From contig NZ_BSOW01000001.1 of the NCBI RefSeq assembly GCF_030160715.1, positions 124,001-188,000 on the forward strand: a stretch of 64,000 nt of DNA. The letters run 5' to 3'. Shown here one piece after another: positions 35,477 to 44,026 of this stretch. The DNA comes from Bradyrhizobium iriomotense (lineage in GTDB: Bacteria; Pseudomonadota; Alphaproteobacteria; Rhizobiales; Xanthobacteraceae). The notes under the pieces were generated by a model. The model saw nothing but the letters and a program-made list of their open reading frames with translations, searched no databases and was not told where the DNA came from. How positions within the stretch are numbered: position 1 is the first letter of the stretch; every line of letters starts with the position of its first letter. The position numbers were made by a program, and so were the translations under genes.

Positions 35477-36427
35477 ATGGGCAAACCAATGTCAGACGAC
35501 CCCCTGCAGGCTCTGCTGTCGGCGCCCGCGGCGCTGCCGGACGCTTCACCGACCGCTGAGCGGCGCGCCGCCGATGCCGAGATGGCGCGGGTCCTTAAGA
35601 CCGCACCAGTTCGCATGGCGTCAGATCCGTCCGGGGGCGCCATCGCTCATTGGAAACACGGAGCTCTGCACGACACCGTCCAGCCCATGACCGATCACGT
35701 CATCATGACGTACATTGGCTCGATGCAGCGACTGGAGCGGCGCTCGGGGCGGTCCGTTGCCATCGGAACGGCGCGTTCGGGGGTTGTGACGATCATTCCG
35801 GGTGGATCGAGCGCTCGATGGGATATTCCCGGATTTGTCAATGTCATTCAGCTCTATCTGCCGCAGAAAACGCTCGCTCGGGTCGCCGGAGAAGCAGCTG
35901 TGCCTGCTGTGGGCGACCTCATGGAGCGGACAGGACATCCCGACCCCACGACATCGCGTCTGCTCGTCAGTGCAGCGGATGTCCTGGACGGCAACGCGGC
36001 CTTGGATGCGCTTTTCAGGCAGCAACTGACGGACCTCTTGGCTACGCGCCTCCTGACCGCACATGCGGGCGCGTCAATCGCATTCCAGCAGACCATGGGC
36101 GGGCTTTCGCCCACGACGTTGCGCCGCGCCATCGAACGCTTGCGTTCGAATTCCGATTCTGACGTGTCGCTCGCCGCGCTGGCATCCGATGCCGGCTTGT
36201 CGCGCTTCCACTTTTGCCGGGCCTTCAAGGAGAGCACCGGCCTGTCGCCTCATGCGTGGCTTCGCCAGTACCGGCTCGAGCAGGCCATGAACATGCTGCG
36301 CGACCCCGACGAGTCGATCGTCTCGATTGCGGCCGCGCTCGGCTATTCGACCCAGACCGCGTTCGCTGCCGCGTTCCGGAAGCTGACTGGGGAAAGTCCG
36401 AGCGATTGGCGAAAGCACAGCCGTTAG
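35477..36427 (+). CDS. AraC-family transcriptional regulator
   Basis: A 316-residue regulator unrelated in its N-terminal half to the other two AraC proteins of the window. The C-terminal double helix-turn-helix (about residues 215-315) contains LAALASDAGLSRFHFCRAF, STGLSPHAWLRQYRL and IAAALGYSTQTAFAAAFRK. An in-frame ATG four codons after 35477 is also a possible start. It lies 211 bases after the kinase gene and in front of a decayed hydrolase gene, which may once have been its target. Function unknown. Confidence 0.87.
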   Translation: MGKPMSDDPLQALLSAPAALPDASPTAERRAADAEMARVLKTAPVRMASDPSGGAIAHWKHGALHDTVQPMTDHVIMTYIGSMQRLERRSGRSVAIGTARSGVVTIIPGGSSARWDIPGFVNVIQLYLPQKTLARVAGEAAVPAVGDLMERTGHPDPTTSRLLVSAADVLDGNAALDALFRQQLTDLLATRLLTAHAGASIAFQQTMGGLSPTTLRRAIERLRSNSDSDVSLAALASDAGLSRFHFCRAFKESTGLSPHAWLRQYRLEQAMNMLRDPDESIVSIAAALGYSTQTAFAAAFRKLTGESPSDWRKHSR

Positions 36428-36528
36428 CAGCAATCTCTCGACAGGTACGGCAATCGCTCTGGGGCAGTCGCGGACTCAAATCGCTAAACCACCGTGACGT
36501 TCACGCCAACAACGGACGGAGACAAGCG

Positions 36529-36858
36529 ATGGCCTGGTGTAGATTTGACAGCTCCCTTCCAATCACACGACGACGGAGGGCGGTCGCGACCGCGCTCGTG
36601 TACGGGCTTTCATTAACCGTTCGCTTCGTGTCGGCAACAGGCGAGGAAACGGAAGCTCCGGCACAGGCCGCTCAAGGCGCCATTCCGATGACCTCCATCC
36701 TGATCAACGATGGCGCTCCACCCTTCTACAGGGACTGGCACGCGAAGTCAGCTCAGACGACGGCCTTCCGCAACGGAATGCCGGGTAATCGAGGCTGCCA
36801 GGCGGGATGCCAAAGCGCGACGCCGCTGGCCTTCATATCCGACTGTCCGTCTCCGTAG
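36529..36858 (+). pseudogene. Degraded alpha/beta-hydrolase (chloroperoxidase-like) start
   Basis: A 109-residue frame. Residues 14-19 carry an arginine run (TRRRRA) followed by a hydrophobic stretch, like a twin-arginine or Sec leader. Residues around 60-85 read TSILINDGAPPFYRDW then FRNGMP, which resembles the N-terminus of non-haem chloroperoxidase-like hydrolases (there usually DG..IFYKDWG and HGWP). After this the similarity stops: no nucleophile elbow and no catalytic Asp or His. In another frame just downstream VIEAARRDAKARR faintly recalls the next family motif (VIAHDRRGHGRS), suggesting a deletion and a frameshift. The 528-base gap between the AraC gene and 36956 holds nothing else. 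Confidence 0.5.
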
Positions 36859-36955
36859 GAGCGCGACTTCATCGTTTCACCCTTCGCGTCGCAGTCGCTC
36901 GATTTCGCGGCCGACGCGCGTACGGCCACAGAGCCAAACCTCAGGAGAAAATCAT

Positions 36956-38161
36956 ATGCGACTCGTCATCATCGGCGCCGGCTTCGCCGGCATGTACGCC
37001 GCGCTTTCCGCCGCCCGCCTGCGCGACATCCAGGGTGTTTCGCCCGAGGAGCTCGAGATCGCGCTGGTCGCACCCGAGCCGACGCTGGTGGTTCGGCCGC
37101 GGCTTTACGAGCGGAAGCCTGAAACGCTGACGGCACCGCTGCAGGATGTCCTCGATGCCATCGACGTCGTCTTCGTGCAAGGCAGCGCCGAGGCGATCGA
37201 CACCAAGTCACGCATGGTGCAGTTGGCGACCAAAAAGGGCACGCGAAAGACGCTGTCCTACGACCGGCTGGTCGTGGCCACCGGCAGCAGGCTGTTCCGC
37301 CCGAACATTCCCGGCCTTGCCGAGCACGGTTTCAGCGTCGACCAGCTCGAGGATGCGATTGCCCTCGACCGGCATCTGCACGCTCTTGCCGATCGGCCGG
37401 CAAGGAACGGGCGTGACACGGTCGTTGTCGCCGGCGGCGGCTTCACCGGCATCGAGGCGGCGACCGAGATGCCGGCGCGCCTTCGTGCCATCCTCGGCAA
37501 AGATGCCAATCCGCGCGTCGTTATCGTCGATCGTAACAGTGCGATCGCCCCCGATATGGGCGCAGGTCCTCGCCCCGTCATTGAGGACGCTCTGCGCAAG
37601 GTCGGCGTGGAGACACGGCTCGGTGCGGGCGTGGCCTCGCTTGACGCCTCCGGTGTCACGCTGTCGAACGGCGAGCACATCGAAGCGGAGACGGTGATCT
37701 GGGCGGCGGGCATCCGTGCCGCGCCATTGACGCAGCAGGTCCCCGCCGAGCGCGACAATTTTGGGCGCTTGCTGGTCGACCGCGACCTGCGCGTGCCGGG
37801 CATCGCTGGCGTGTTCGCGACCGGCGATGCTGCCCGTGCCGCATGCGACGATGCCGGCAACTACGCGCTGATGTCGTGCCAGCATGCCACGAGGATGGGT
37901 GCCTTCGCCGGCAACAACGCCGCTGCGGAGCTCCTGGGGGTCCCGACCAAGCCGTACCACCAGAAGGCCTATGTCACCTGTCTCGACCTCGGAGAGGCGG
38001 GCGCGATCTTCACGCGCGGCTGGGAGCGGAAGCTCGAGATGGTCGGCGAGGTGGCAAAGAAAACGAAGCGCGAGATCAACACGGCGTGGATCTATCCGCC
38101 GCGGCCCGAGCGTGCCGCTGCGCTGGCCTCGGCCGATCCCGAGCACGTCACGGAGGTCTAG
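36956..38161 (+). CDS. NDH-2-like FAD-dependent NADH:quinone oxidoreductase
   Basis: A 401-residue flavoprotein with the FAD motif IIGAGFAGMYAAL at the very N-terminus, the NAD motif VAGGGFTGIEAATE, and VFATGDAARA near the end of the FAD domain. It resembles type II NADH dehydrogenases but differs from the gene at 6921: it lacks the AQAAHQQA segment, having MSCQHATRMGAFAG there. The ATG at 36956 follows AGGAGA; longer in-frame versions run through the decayed hydrolase. The stop codon TAG lies in the first bases of the dispersed repeat. Quinone reduction is likely but not certain. Confidence 0.83.
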   Translation: MRLVIIGAGFAGMYAALSAARLRDIQGVSPEELEIALVAPEPTLVVRPRLYERKPETLTAPLQDVLDAIDVVFVQGSAEAIDTKSRMVQLATKKGTRKTLSYDRLVVATGSRLFRPNIPGLAEHGFSVDQLEDAIALDRHLHALADRPARNGRDTVVVAGGGFTGIEAATEMPARLRAILGKDANPRVVIVDRNSAIAPDMGAGPRPVIEDALRKVGVETRLGAGVASLDASGVTLSNGEHIEAETVIWAAGIRAAPLTQQVPAERDNFGRLLVDRDLRVPGIAGVFATGDAARAACDDAGNYALMSCQHATRMGAFAGNNAAAELLGVPTKPYHQKAYVTCLDLGEAGAIFTRGWERKLEMVGEVAKKTKREINTAWIYPPRPERAAALASADPEHVTEV

Positions 38162-38262
38162 AGCATGATCCGGAAAAGTGTGAAGCGGTTTTCCGAAGAG
38201 ATCATGCTCAAACAATAACCTAAAGCGCGATGACGATTCATCCCAATCTCATCGCGCTTTAG
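38159..38262. repeat. Dispersed two-hairpin repeat, copy 2
   Basis: Hairpin 1 pairs GAGCATGATC with GATCATGCTC, with CGGAAAA/TTTTCCG inside; hairpin 2 pairs CTAAAGCGCGATGA with TCATCGCGCTTTAG. The start overlaps the stop codon of the flavoprotein gene. A further GC hairpin (GGGCCGC/GCGGCCC, 38279-38309) follows before the decarboxylase gene, so transcription probably ends here. Confidence 0.87.
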
Positions 38263-38341
38263 GCGCCTCACGCGATACGGGCCGCGCCTCCCATGCAGCG
38301 GTGCGGCCCGCTCACCATCGACAACCCTGGAGCTCATCACC

Positions 38342-39142
38342 GTGAAACACGAGACCGTGCGCGCGAGCGCGTTTGCCATGCCGCTGACGAATCCGGCTTT
38401 TCCCGCCGGCCCTTACAGGTTCGTCAACCGGGAGTACTTTATCATTCAGTACCGGACCGATCCTGATGCGCTGCGGCGGATCGTGCCGGAACCGCTCGCT
38501 CTCGTCGAGCCTGTCGTAAACTACGAGTTCATCCGCATGCCGGATTCCACCGGCTTTGGGGATTACACCGAAAGCGGGCAGGTCATTCCGGTGTCCTATC
38601 AGGGGCAGACCGGCGGCTTCGTCCATCAGATGTTCCTCAATGATCATCCGCCGATTGCGGGCGGGCGTGAGCTGTGGGGCTTCCCCAAGAAGCTGGCGCA
38701 GCCGAAGCTCACGGTCGAGACCGACACGCTGGTCGGCACCTTGAACTACGGTTCGGTCCGCGTTGCGACCGGCACGATGGGCTACAAGCACCGGGCCCTC
38801 GACATCGAAGCCGAAGCCAGGAAGCTCGCCGGGCCTAATTTCCTGCTCAAGATCATCCCGCATGTCGACGGCTCGGCGCGCATCTGCGAGCTGGTGCGCT
38901 TCCACCTCGAGGACATCACCGTGAAGGGTGCGTGGACCGGACCGGCTGCGCTCGACCTCTATTCGCATGCGCTCGCTCCCGTCGCCGAGCTGCCGGTCCT
39001 GCAGGTGCTGTCGGCCAAGCACGTGATTGCCGACCTGACCCTCGGGCTCGGCACCGTGATCCACGACTATTTGTCCGCCGGTGCAACTGCGCCGCGACGT
39101 GCGCCGGGGGCCGCAATCCTGATCGAAGCGAATTTAGGTTGA
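38342..39142 (+). CDS. adc: Acetoacetate decarboxylase
   Basis: Converts acetoacetate to acetone and CO2 through a Schiff base. The 266-residue protein has the family landmark [10 protein letters not shown], in which Lys116 is the expected Schiff-base lysine and Lys117 the residue that lowers its pKa. It also has [18 protein letters not shown] and the C-terminal [13 protein letters not shown]. The start is a GTG at 38342; no ATG in frame lies before the conserved region. It begins an operon containing 3-hydroxybutyrate dehydrogenase, which produces acetoacetate, so both enzymes plausibly act in series on PHB breakdown products. Confidence 0.92.
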   Translation: MKHETVRASAFAMPLTNPAFPAGPYRFVNREYFIIQYRTDPDALRRIVPEPLALVEPVVNYEFIRMPDSTGFGDYTESGQVIPVSYQGQTGGFVHQMFLNDHPPIAGGRELWGFPKKLAQPKLTVETDTLVGTLNYGSVRVATGTMGYKHRALDIEAEARKLAGPNFLLKIIPHVDGSARICELVRFHLEDITVKGAWTGPAALDLYSHALAPVAELPVLQVLSAKHVIADLTLGLGTVIHDYLSAGATAPRRAPGAAILIEANLG

Positions 39143-39174
39143 TCGGATCAGCCGCAATGCGAGGAGTCTTGGCA

Positions 39175-40350
39175 ATGTTGAACGTGATGCGCGAGAAAAC
39201 GAATCCTGTGCCGCAGCAAACCGGGACGCTGCCTTACGATGTCGTTGCCCTGGTGCTGCAAGGGGGCGGGGCGCTGGGCGCCTATCAGGCCGGTGTCTAC
39301 CAAGGCCTGCATGAGGCCGGCATCCGGCCGAACTGGCTGGCTGGCATCTCGATCGGCGCACTCAATGCGGCCATCATCGGGGGCTCCCCCGAGGACGAGC
39401 GGGTCTCACGCCTGCGCGAATTCTGGGAGACCATCTGCGCCTCGCCAGTGGAATGGCCCGCCGGGGAGGGACTGGCCAATGCCATGCCCTTCGCTTTCGA
39501 TCTGAACTCGCTGCACAACGCGATGGCCGCGATGCGGGCACTCGTGCAGGGGCAGCCGGGCTTCTTCAAACCCCGCTTCCCGCCGCCGATTTTTTCGCCG
39601 TTCTCGGGTGATGCCGCCACAAGCTTCTACGACACCTCGCCATTGCAGCGAACGCTGGAGCGGCTGGTGGATTTTGACCGGCTTAACTCTGGTGAGGTGC
39701 GCGTCAGCGTCGGCGCGGTCAACGTCCGCACGGGAAACCTCACCTACTTTGACACGGCCGAACGCCGGCTGGGGCCGAAGCATGTCATGGCTTCCGGTGC
39801 GTTGCCCCCGGGATTTCCGGCCGTGGAGATCGAAGGTGAACATTATTGGGATGGCGGCGTGGTCTGGAATACGCCTCTTTCCCGCGTGCTCAACGGCGAT
39901 GCTCGTGATGTGCTGACGTTCCAGGTCGATCTCTGGTCGGCGCGCGGCCGCGTCCCCTACGACTTGATGGAAGTGTCCAGCCGGCAAAAGGACATCCAAT
40001 ATTCGAGCCGCACACGCGCGGTGACCGATCATGTGCTGCGGATGCAGAAGATGCGCCAGGCTTTGCAGCGGACGATCGAAAAACTGCCGGAAAGTGCGAA
40101 GCAGGATCCTGAGATCCGCACCATCGCCGACATGGCCCGGCATCGCTCCTACAACATCATTCACCTGATCTATCAGTCCAAGATCTACGAGGGCCAATCG
40201 CGGGACTACGAATTCGGGCCGAAAGCGATGCGCGCCCATTGGCAAAGCGGCCTCGAGGACATCCGCCGCACGCTGGCCGATCCGAAGCGGCTCGACCCGC
40301 CGCCTCCCGGTCTCGGCATCGTGACGCATGACGTTCACCGCCCTGAATGA
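39175..40350 (+). CDS. Patatin-like hydrolase with DUF3734-type C-terminus
   Basis: A 391-residue patatin-family serine hydrolase using a Ser-Asp dyad. The oxyanion motif LQGGGALGAYQAG, nucleophile Ser59 in GISIGALNA, and Asp226 in YWDGGVVWN are all present. The C-terminal third (about 280-380) is the helical extension typical of this bacterial subgroup. The ATG at 39175 has GAGGAG eight bases upstream. Patatins hydrolyse lipids, but this subgroup occurs next to 3-hydroxybutyrate dehydrogenase genes, as here, and a role in releasing 3-hydroxybutyrate from polymer has been considered for it. The substrate is unproven. Confidence 0.87.
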   Translation: MLNVMREKTNPVPQQTGTLPYDVVALVLQGGGALGAYQAGVYQGLHEAGIRPNWLAGISIGALNAAIIGGSPEDERVSRLREFWETICASPVEWPAGEGLANAMPFAFDLNSLHNAMAAMRALVQGQPGFFKPRFPPPIFSPFSGDAATSFYDTSPLQRTLERLVDFDRLNSGEVRVSVGAVNVRTGNLTYFDTAERRLGPKHVMASGALPPGFPAVEIEGEHYWDGGVVWNTPLSRVLNGDARDVLTFQVDLWSARGRVPYDLMEVSSRQKDIQYSSRTRAVTDHVLRMQKMRQALQRTIEKLPESAKQDPEIRTIADMARHRSYNIIHLIYQSKIYEGQSRDYEFGPKAMRAHWQSGLEDIRRTLADPKRLDPPPPGLGIVTHDVHRPE

Positions 40351-40383
40351 GTTTGGCCCAGCCTGCAGCTTTCGGAGAATCCC

Positions 40384-41532
40384 ATGTCAACCATTTCCTA
40401 TGATCCTGGGCATGAAGCTAACGCCCGCCTTCGCCCATCACGTCAGGCGATCCGGCGCGCGGCGCTCGCATTCCTCGCGGCGCTAGGTGTCGCCGGCGTC
40501 GCCTATTACGGCCACTATTATCTCACCAGCGGCCGTTACCTGGAGACGACCGATGATGCCTATGTGAAAGCCGATTCCACGATCATCGCGCCGAAAGTTT
40601 CGGGTTACCTCACCGAGGTACTGGTGACGGACAATGAGACCGTCAAGGCTGGTCAACTTCTGGCACGGATCGACGACCGCGATTTCAGGACCGCGTTGGA
40701 TCAGGCCAAGGCCGACGTTGCAGCCTCCGAAGCTGCGGTCAAAAATCTCGACGCGCAGATCGAGTTACAGGGGCCGCTCATTGAGCAGCAGGCGGCCGAG
40801 GTCGACGCGACCGAAGCCAATCTGAAGTTCGCGCAGCAGGAGCGTGCCCGCTATGACGAGCTCATGAAGTCGGGTTCAGGCACCATCCAACGCGCGCAGC
40901 AGACCGACGCGGCGTTGCGTTCTCAGACCGCGCAGCTCGAGCAGGGCAGGGCGGGCCTGATCGCCGCCAAAAAGAAGGTCGAGATACTCTCGACCCAGCG
41001 CGCCCAGGCGCTCGCCCAGCTCGATCATACCCGCGCGGTCGAACAGCAGGCTGCGCTGAACTTGTCGTACACGCGGATCACCGCGCCGGTTGAGGGCACC
41101 GTCGGCGCACGTTCGCTGCGCGTCGGCCAATATGTGCAGGCCGGAACGCAGCTCATGGCCTTGGTGCCGCTCGACCAGGTCTATGTGGTGGCCAACTTCA
41201 AGGAGACCCAGCTCACGCATGTGCGCAACGGCCAGCCGGTCGAGCTGTACGTCGACAGCTTCCGATCAACCGCCCTGAGGGGCCATGTCGACAGTCTGGC
41301 GCCGGCGAGCGGCCTGGAATTCGCGCTGCTGCCGCCGGACAACGCGACCGGCAACTTCACCAAGATCGTGCAGCGCGTGCCGGTCAAGATTGTCCTCGAC
41401 AATCACAATCTCGCCGGCCTTTTGCGACCTGGCATGTCGGCTATCCCGACGGTCAACACCAAGTCGGCTGTAGTCGCCGAGCGCGAAGCGACGAAGCGCC
41501 TTGCCTCGCGTGGTCGCGAGCCCCGGAGCTGA
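40384..41532 (+). CDS. HlyD/EmrA-family efflux adaptor
   Basis: Membrane-fusion protein of 382 residues that links an inner-membrane exporter to the outer membrane. One transmembrane helix near residues 22-42 (LAFLAALGVAGVAYYGHYY) is followed by the first lipoyl half (DDAYVKADSTIIAPKVSGY), a long coiled-coil hairpin (about 95-210), the second lipoyl half (TRITAPVEGTVGARSLRVGQ) and a beta-barrel region. It is 33 bases after the patatin gene and 44 before the MFS exporter gene, its obvious partner. What is exported is unknown; no outer-membrane channel gene is adjacent. Confidence 0.9.
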   Translation: MSTISYDPGHEANARLRPSRQAIRRAALAFLAALGVAGVAYYGHYYLTSGRYLETTDDAYVKADSTIIAPKVSGYLTEVLVTDNETVKAGQLLARIDDRDFRTALDQAKADVAASEAAVKNLDAQIELQGPLIEQQAAEVDATEANLKFAQQERARYDELMKSGSGTIQRAQQTDAALRSQTAQLEQGRAGLIAAKKKVEILSTQRAQALAQLDHTRAVEQQAALNLSYTRITAPVEGTVGARSLRVGQYVQAGTQLMALVPLDQVYVVANFKETQLTHVRNGQPVELYVDSFRSTALRGHVDSLAPASGLEFALLPPDNATGNFTKIVQRVPVKIVLDNHNLAGLLRPGMSAIPTVNTKSAVVAEREATKRLASRGREPRS

Positions 41533-41576
41533 ACAGCTTCAATGAAACTCCCGTTCGCACGGGACGAGGAACGACC

Positions 41577-43187
41577 ATGACTACTTCGCAAACCACCGTC
41601 GATGCAGTTCCCGCCGGCGAAGGCGGCCCGTCGGCCATGACGTCAGCGACGTCCGCAAAGACCTGGCTCGCGGTGATTGGTGCCACCCTCGGTGCCTTCA
41701 TGGCGGTGCTGAACATCCAGATCGTCAATGCCTCGCTGGCTGACATTCAAGGCGGCATCGGCGCCGGCATCGATGACGGCGGATGGATCTCGACCTCTTA
41801 TCTGATTGCCGAGATCGTCGTGATCCCCCTGAGCGGCTGGCTTGCGCAGATCTTCTCGATTCGTATCTACCTCCTGACGAATGCCTTTCTCTTCCTGGTG
41901 TTCTCCGCGGCCTGCGCGCTGGCGCAGGATCTGCCGCAAATGATTGTCCTGCGAGCTGTGCAGGGATTCACCGGCGGCGTCCTGATCCCGCTGGCGTTCA
42001 CGCTGATCATCACGCTCCTGCCGAAGCCGAAGCAGCCGATCGGCCTGGCGCTGTTTGCGATCTCTGCGACCTTTGCCCCGGCGATTGGTCCGACCATCGG
42101 CGGCTATCTCACCGAGAATTTCGGTTGGGAGTACATCTTCTACGTCAATGTCGTGCCGGGCGCGGTCATGATCGGCATGCTCTACGTCTCGCTGGAAGCA
42201 GCGCCGATGAATTTGTCATTGCTGCGCCAGGGCGACTGGGCGGGTATCGTCACCATGGCGATCGGGCTCGCTGCGCTGCAGACCGTGCTGGAAGAAGGCA
42301 ACAAGGACGACTGGTTCGGCTCGCCCTTCATCCTTCGTCTCGCAGTAATCGCAGCGGTCGCGTTGACGTTGTTCATCGTCATCGAACTGACCGCAAAGCA
42401 GCCGCTCTTGAACCTGCGCATCCTGTTCCGCCGCAATTTCGGCTTCGGCGTGCTCGCGAACTTCTTGCTGGGTGTCGCGCTGTATGGCTCCGTCTACATC
42501 CTGCCGGTCTATCTATCGCGCATCCAGGGCTACAATTCGGAGCAGATCGGCATGGTGCTGGCCTGGACCGGGCTGCCGCAGCTCATGCTGATCCCGCTGG
42601 TGCCGCAGCTCATGAAGCGTGTCGACCCGCGCATCGTCATCGGCTCCGGCTTTGCGCTGTTCGCTGCCTCCAACTTCATGAACATCTACATGACCAACGA
42701 TTATGCGGCCGATCAGTTGTTCTGGCCGAATGTCATCCGCGCGTTCGGCCAGGCGCTCGTGTTTGCCCCGCTTTCGGCGATTGCGACCTCCGGAATCGAG
42801 GCGGAGAATGCCGGGTCCGCATCCGCGCTGTTCAACATGATGCGCAATCTCGGCGGCGCGATCGGCATCGCCGCACTGCAGACGCTGCTGACCAAGCGCG
42901 AGCAATATCACTCCAACGTTCTGATGCAGTCGGTCTCCATGTTCGAGCAGGCGACCCGCACGCGGCTGGAGCAGCTCACCCAGTACTTCATCAATCATGG
43001 CGTGATCGACCGCGCCGATGCCTTGCACCGCGCTTACGTCGCGCTCGGCAAGACCGTGCAGAAACAGGCCTACATCCTGGCGTTCAGCGACACCTTCTAC
43101 ATCCTCGGTGCGGCGCTCGTCGTCGCACTGCTGGCGGGCCTTCTGCTCAAGAGGCCGGAACGCCTCGAGAGCGGCGGCGCGCATTAA
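41577..43187 (+). CDS. DHA2-family MFS exporter (EmrB-like)
   Basis: A 536-residue drug:proton antiporter of the 14-helix DHA2 family. The first helix begins ATLGAFMAVLNIQIVNASL, followed by the family segment GGIGAGIDDGGWISTSYLIAE and the conserved helix-5 stretch FAPAIGPTIGGYL. Partnered with the EmrA-like protein, it would pump a hydrophobic or acidic compound across both membranes. Its position between the patatin and 3-hydroxybutyrate dehydrogenase genes suggests a link to export of a toxic metabolite or solvent, but this is inference from context alone. Confidence 0.92.
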   Translation: MTTSQTTVDAVPAGEGGPSAMTSATSAKTWLAVIGATLGAFMAVLNIQIVNASLADIQGGIGAGIDDGGWISTSYLIAEIVVIPLSGWLAQIFSIRIYLLTNAFLFLVFSAACALAQDLPQMIVLRAVQGFTGGVLIPLAFTLIITLLPKPKQPIGLALFAISATFAPAIGPTIGGYLTENFGWEYIFYVNVVPGAVMIGMLYVSLEAAPMNLSLLRQGDWAGIVTMAIGLAALQTVLEEGNKDDWFGSPFILRLAVIAAVALTLFIVIELTAKQPLLNLRILFRRNFGFGVLANFLLGVALYGSVYILPVYLSRIQGYNSEQIGMVLAWTGLPQLMLIPLVPQLMKRVDPRIVIGSGFALFAASNFMNIYMTNDYAADQLFWPNVIRAFGQALVFAPLSAIATSGIEAENAGSASALFNMMRNLGGAIGIAALQTLLTKREQYHSNVLMQSVSMFEQATRTRLEQLTQYFINHGVIDRADALHRAYVALGKTVQKQAYILAFSDTFYILGAALVVALLAGLLLKRPERLESGGAH

Positions 43188-43219
43188 TTATCCACTCAAG
43201 CCTCGAAAAGGAGTCTCCC

Positions 43220-44002
43220 ATGTTGAAGGGTAAGGTAGCCATCGTCACCGGATCGACCAGCGGCATTGGACTGGGCATCGCCCGGGAATTGGCCAGGCTT
43301 CGCGCCGACATCGTCTTGAACGGTTTTGGCGACACTCGCGAAATCGAAACCATTCGCAGCGGGCTCGAACGGGAGAATGACGTGCGTGTCGTCCACGATG
43401 ACGCCGACATGTCGAAAGAGGAGGCTGTGCGCGGGTTGATCGGGGCCACAATCGAGAAATTCGGACGCCTCGACATCCTCGTAAACAATGCAGGGATCCA
43501 GTTCACCGCGCCCGTCGATGAATTCCCGGCCGCCAAATGGAACGCTATCCTGGCGATCAATCTCTCGGCGGCTTTCCACGGTATTTCCGCCGCGCTGCCG
43601 CAGATGAGGAAGCAGCGGTGGGGACGGATCGTCAACATCGCTTCCGCGCACGGCCTCGTCGGCTCGACACACAAGGCCGCCTATGTCGCCGCCAAACACG
43701 GGCTGATCGGGCTGACCAAGGTGGTCGGCCTGGAGGCGGCCGGAAGCGGCGTGACCTGCAACGCGGTCTGTCCCGGCTGGGTGCGCACGCCGCTGGTCGA
43801 GAAGCAGATCGAAGACATCGCGGCGCAACGAGGCCTCAGCCAGCAGCAAGCCGCGAGGGATCTCTTGGCCGAGAAGCAGCCTTCGCTGGAATTCGTCTCG
43901 CCAGAGCAACTCGGCGGCACTGTGGCCTTCCTGTGCTCGTCCGCGGCAGACCAGATCACGGGCACGGCGATGTCGGTCGACGGCGGCTGGACGGCACAGT
44001 AG
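43220..44002 (+). CDS. bdhA: D-3-hydroxybutyrate dehydrogenase
   Basis: NAD-dependent SDR of 260 residues that interconverts (R)-3-hydroxybutyrate and acetoacetate. Besides the SDR motifs (TGSTSGIGL, NNAGIQ, Ser in NIASAHGLVGS, YVAAKHG), it has features typical of this enzyme: NAGIQFTAPVDEFP and the substrate-loop region AVCPGWVRTPLVEKQI, plus the late LLAEKQPS stretch. The ATG at 43220 follows AAAAGGAG. With the acetoacetate decarboxylase of the same operon it forms a route from PHB monomer to acetone. The synthesis genes for the polymer lie at the left of the window. Confidence 0.93.
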   Translation: MLKGKVAIVTGSTSGIGLGIARELARLRADIVLNGFGDTREIETIRSGLERENDVRVVHDDADMSKEEAVRGLIGATIEKFGRLDILVNNAGIQFTAPVDEFPAAKWNAILAINLSAAFHGISAALPQMRKQRWGRIVNIASAHGLVGSTHKAAYVAAKHGLIGLTKVVGLEAAGSGVTCNAVCPGWVRTPLVEKQIEDIAAQRGLSQQQAARDLLAEKQPSLEFVSPEQLGGTVAFLCSSAADQITGTAMSVDGGWTAQ

Positions 44003-44026
44003 CGAACGATTGTGGAGTAGCCGCAG

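Noticed and set aside
39138..39149. FNR/FixK-like box TTGATCGGATCA before the patatin gene
   Set aside because: The spacer is three bases instead of four and it lies at the end of the adc coding region inside an operon.
41783..43219. Large frame upstream of bdhA in the same phase
   Set aside because: It is an out-of-frame reading of the MFS exporter gene; bdhA begins at 43220 with its own ribosome site.
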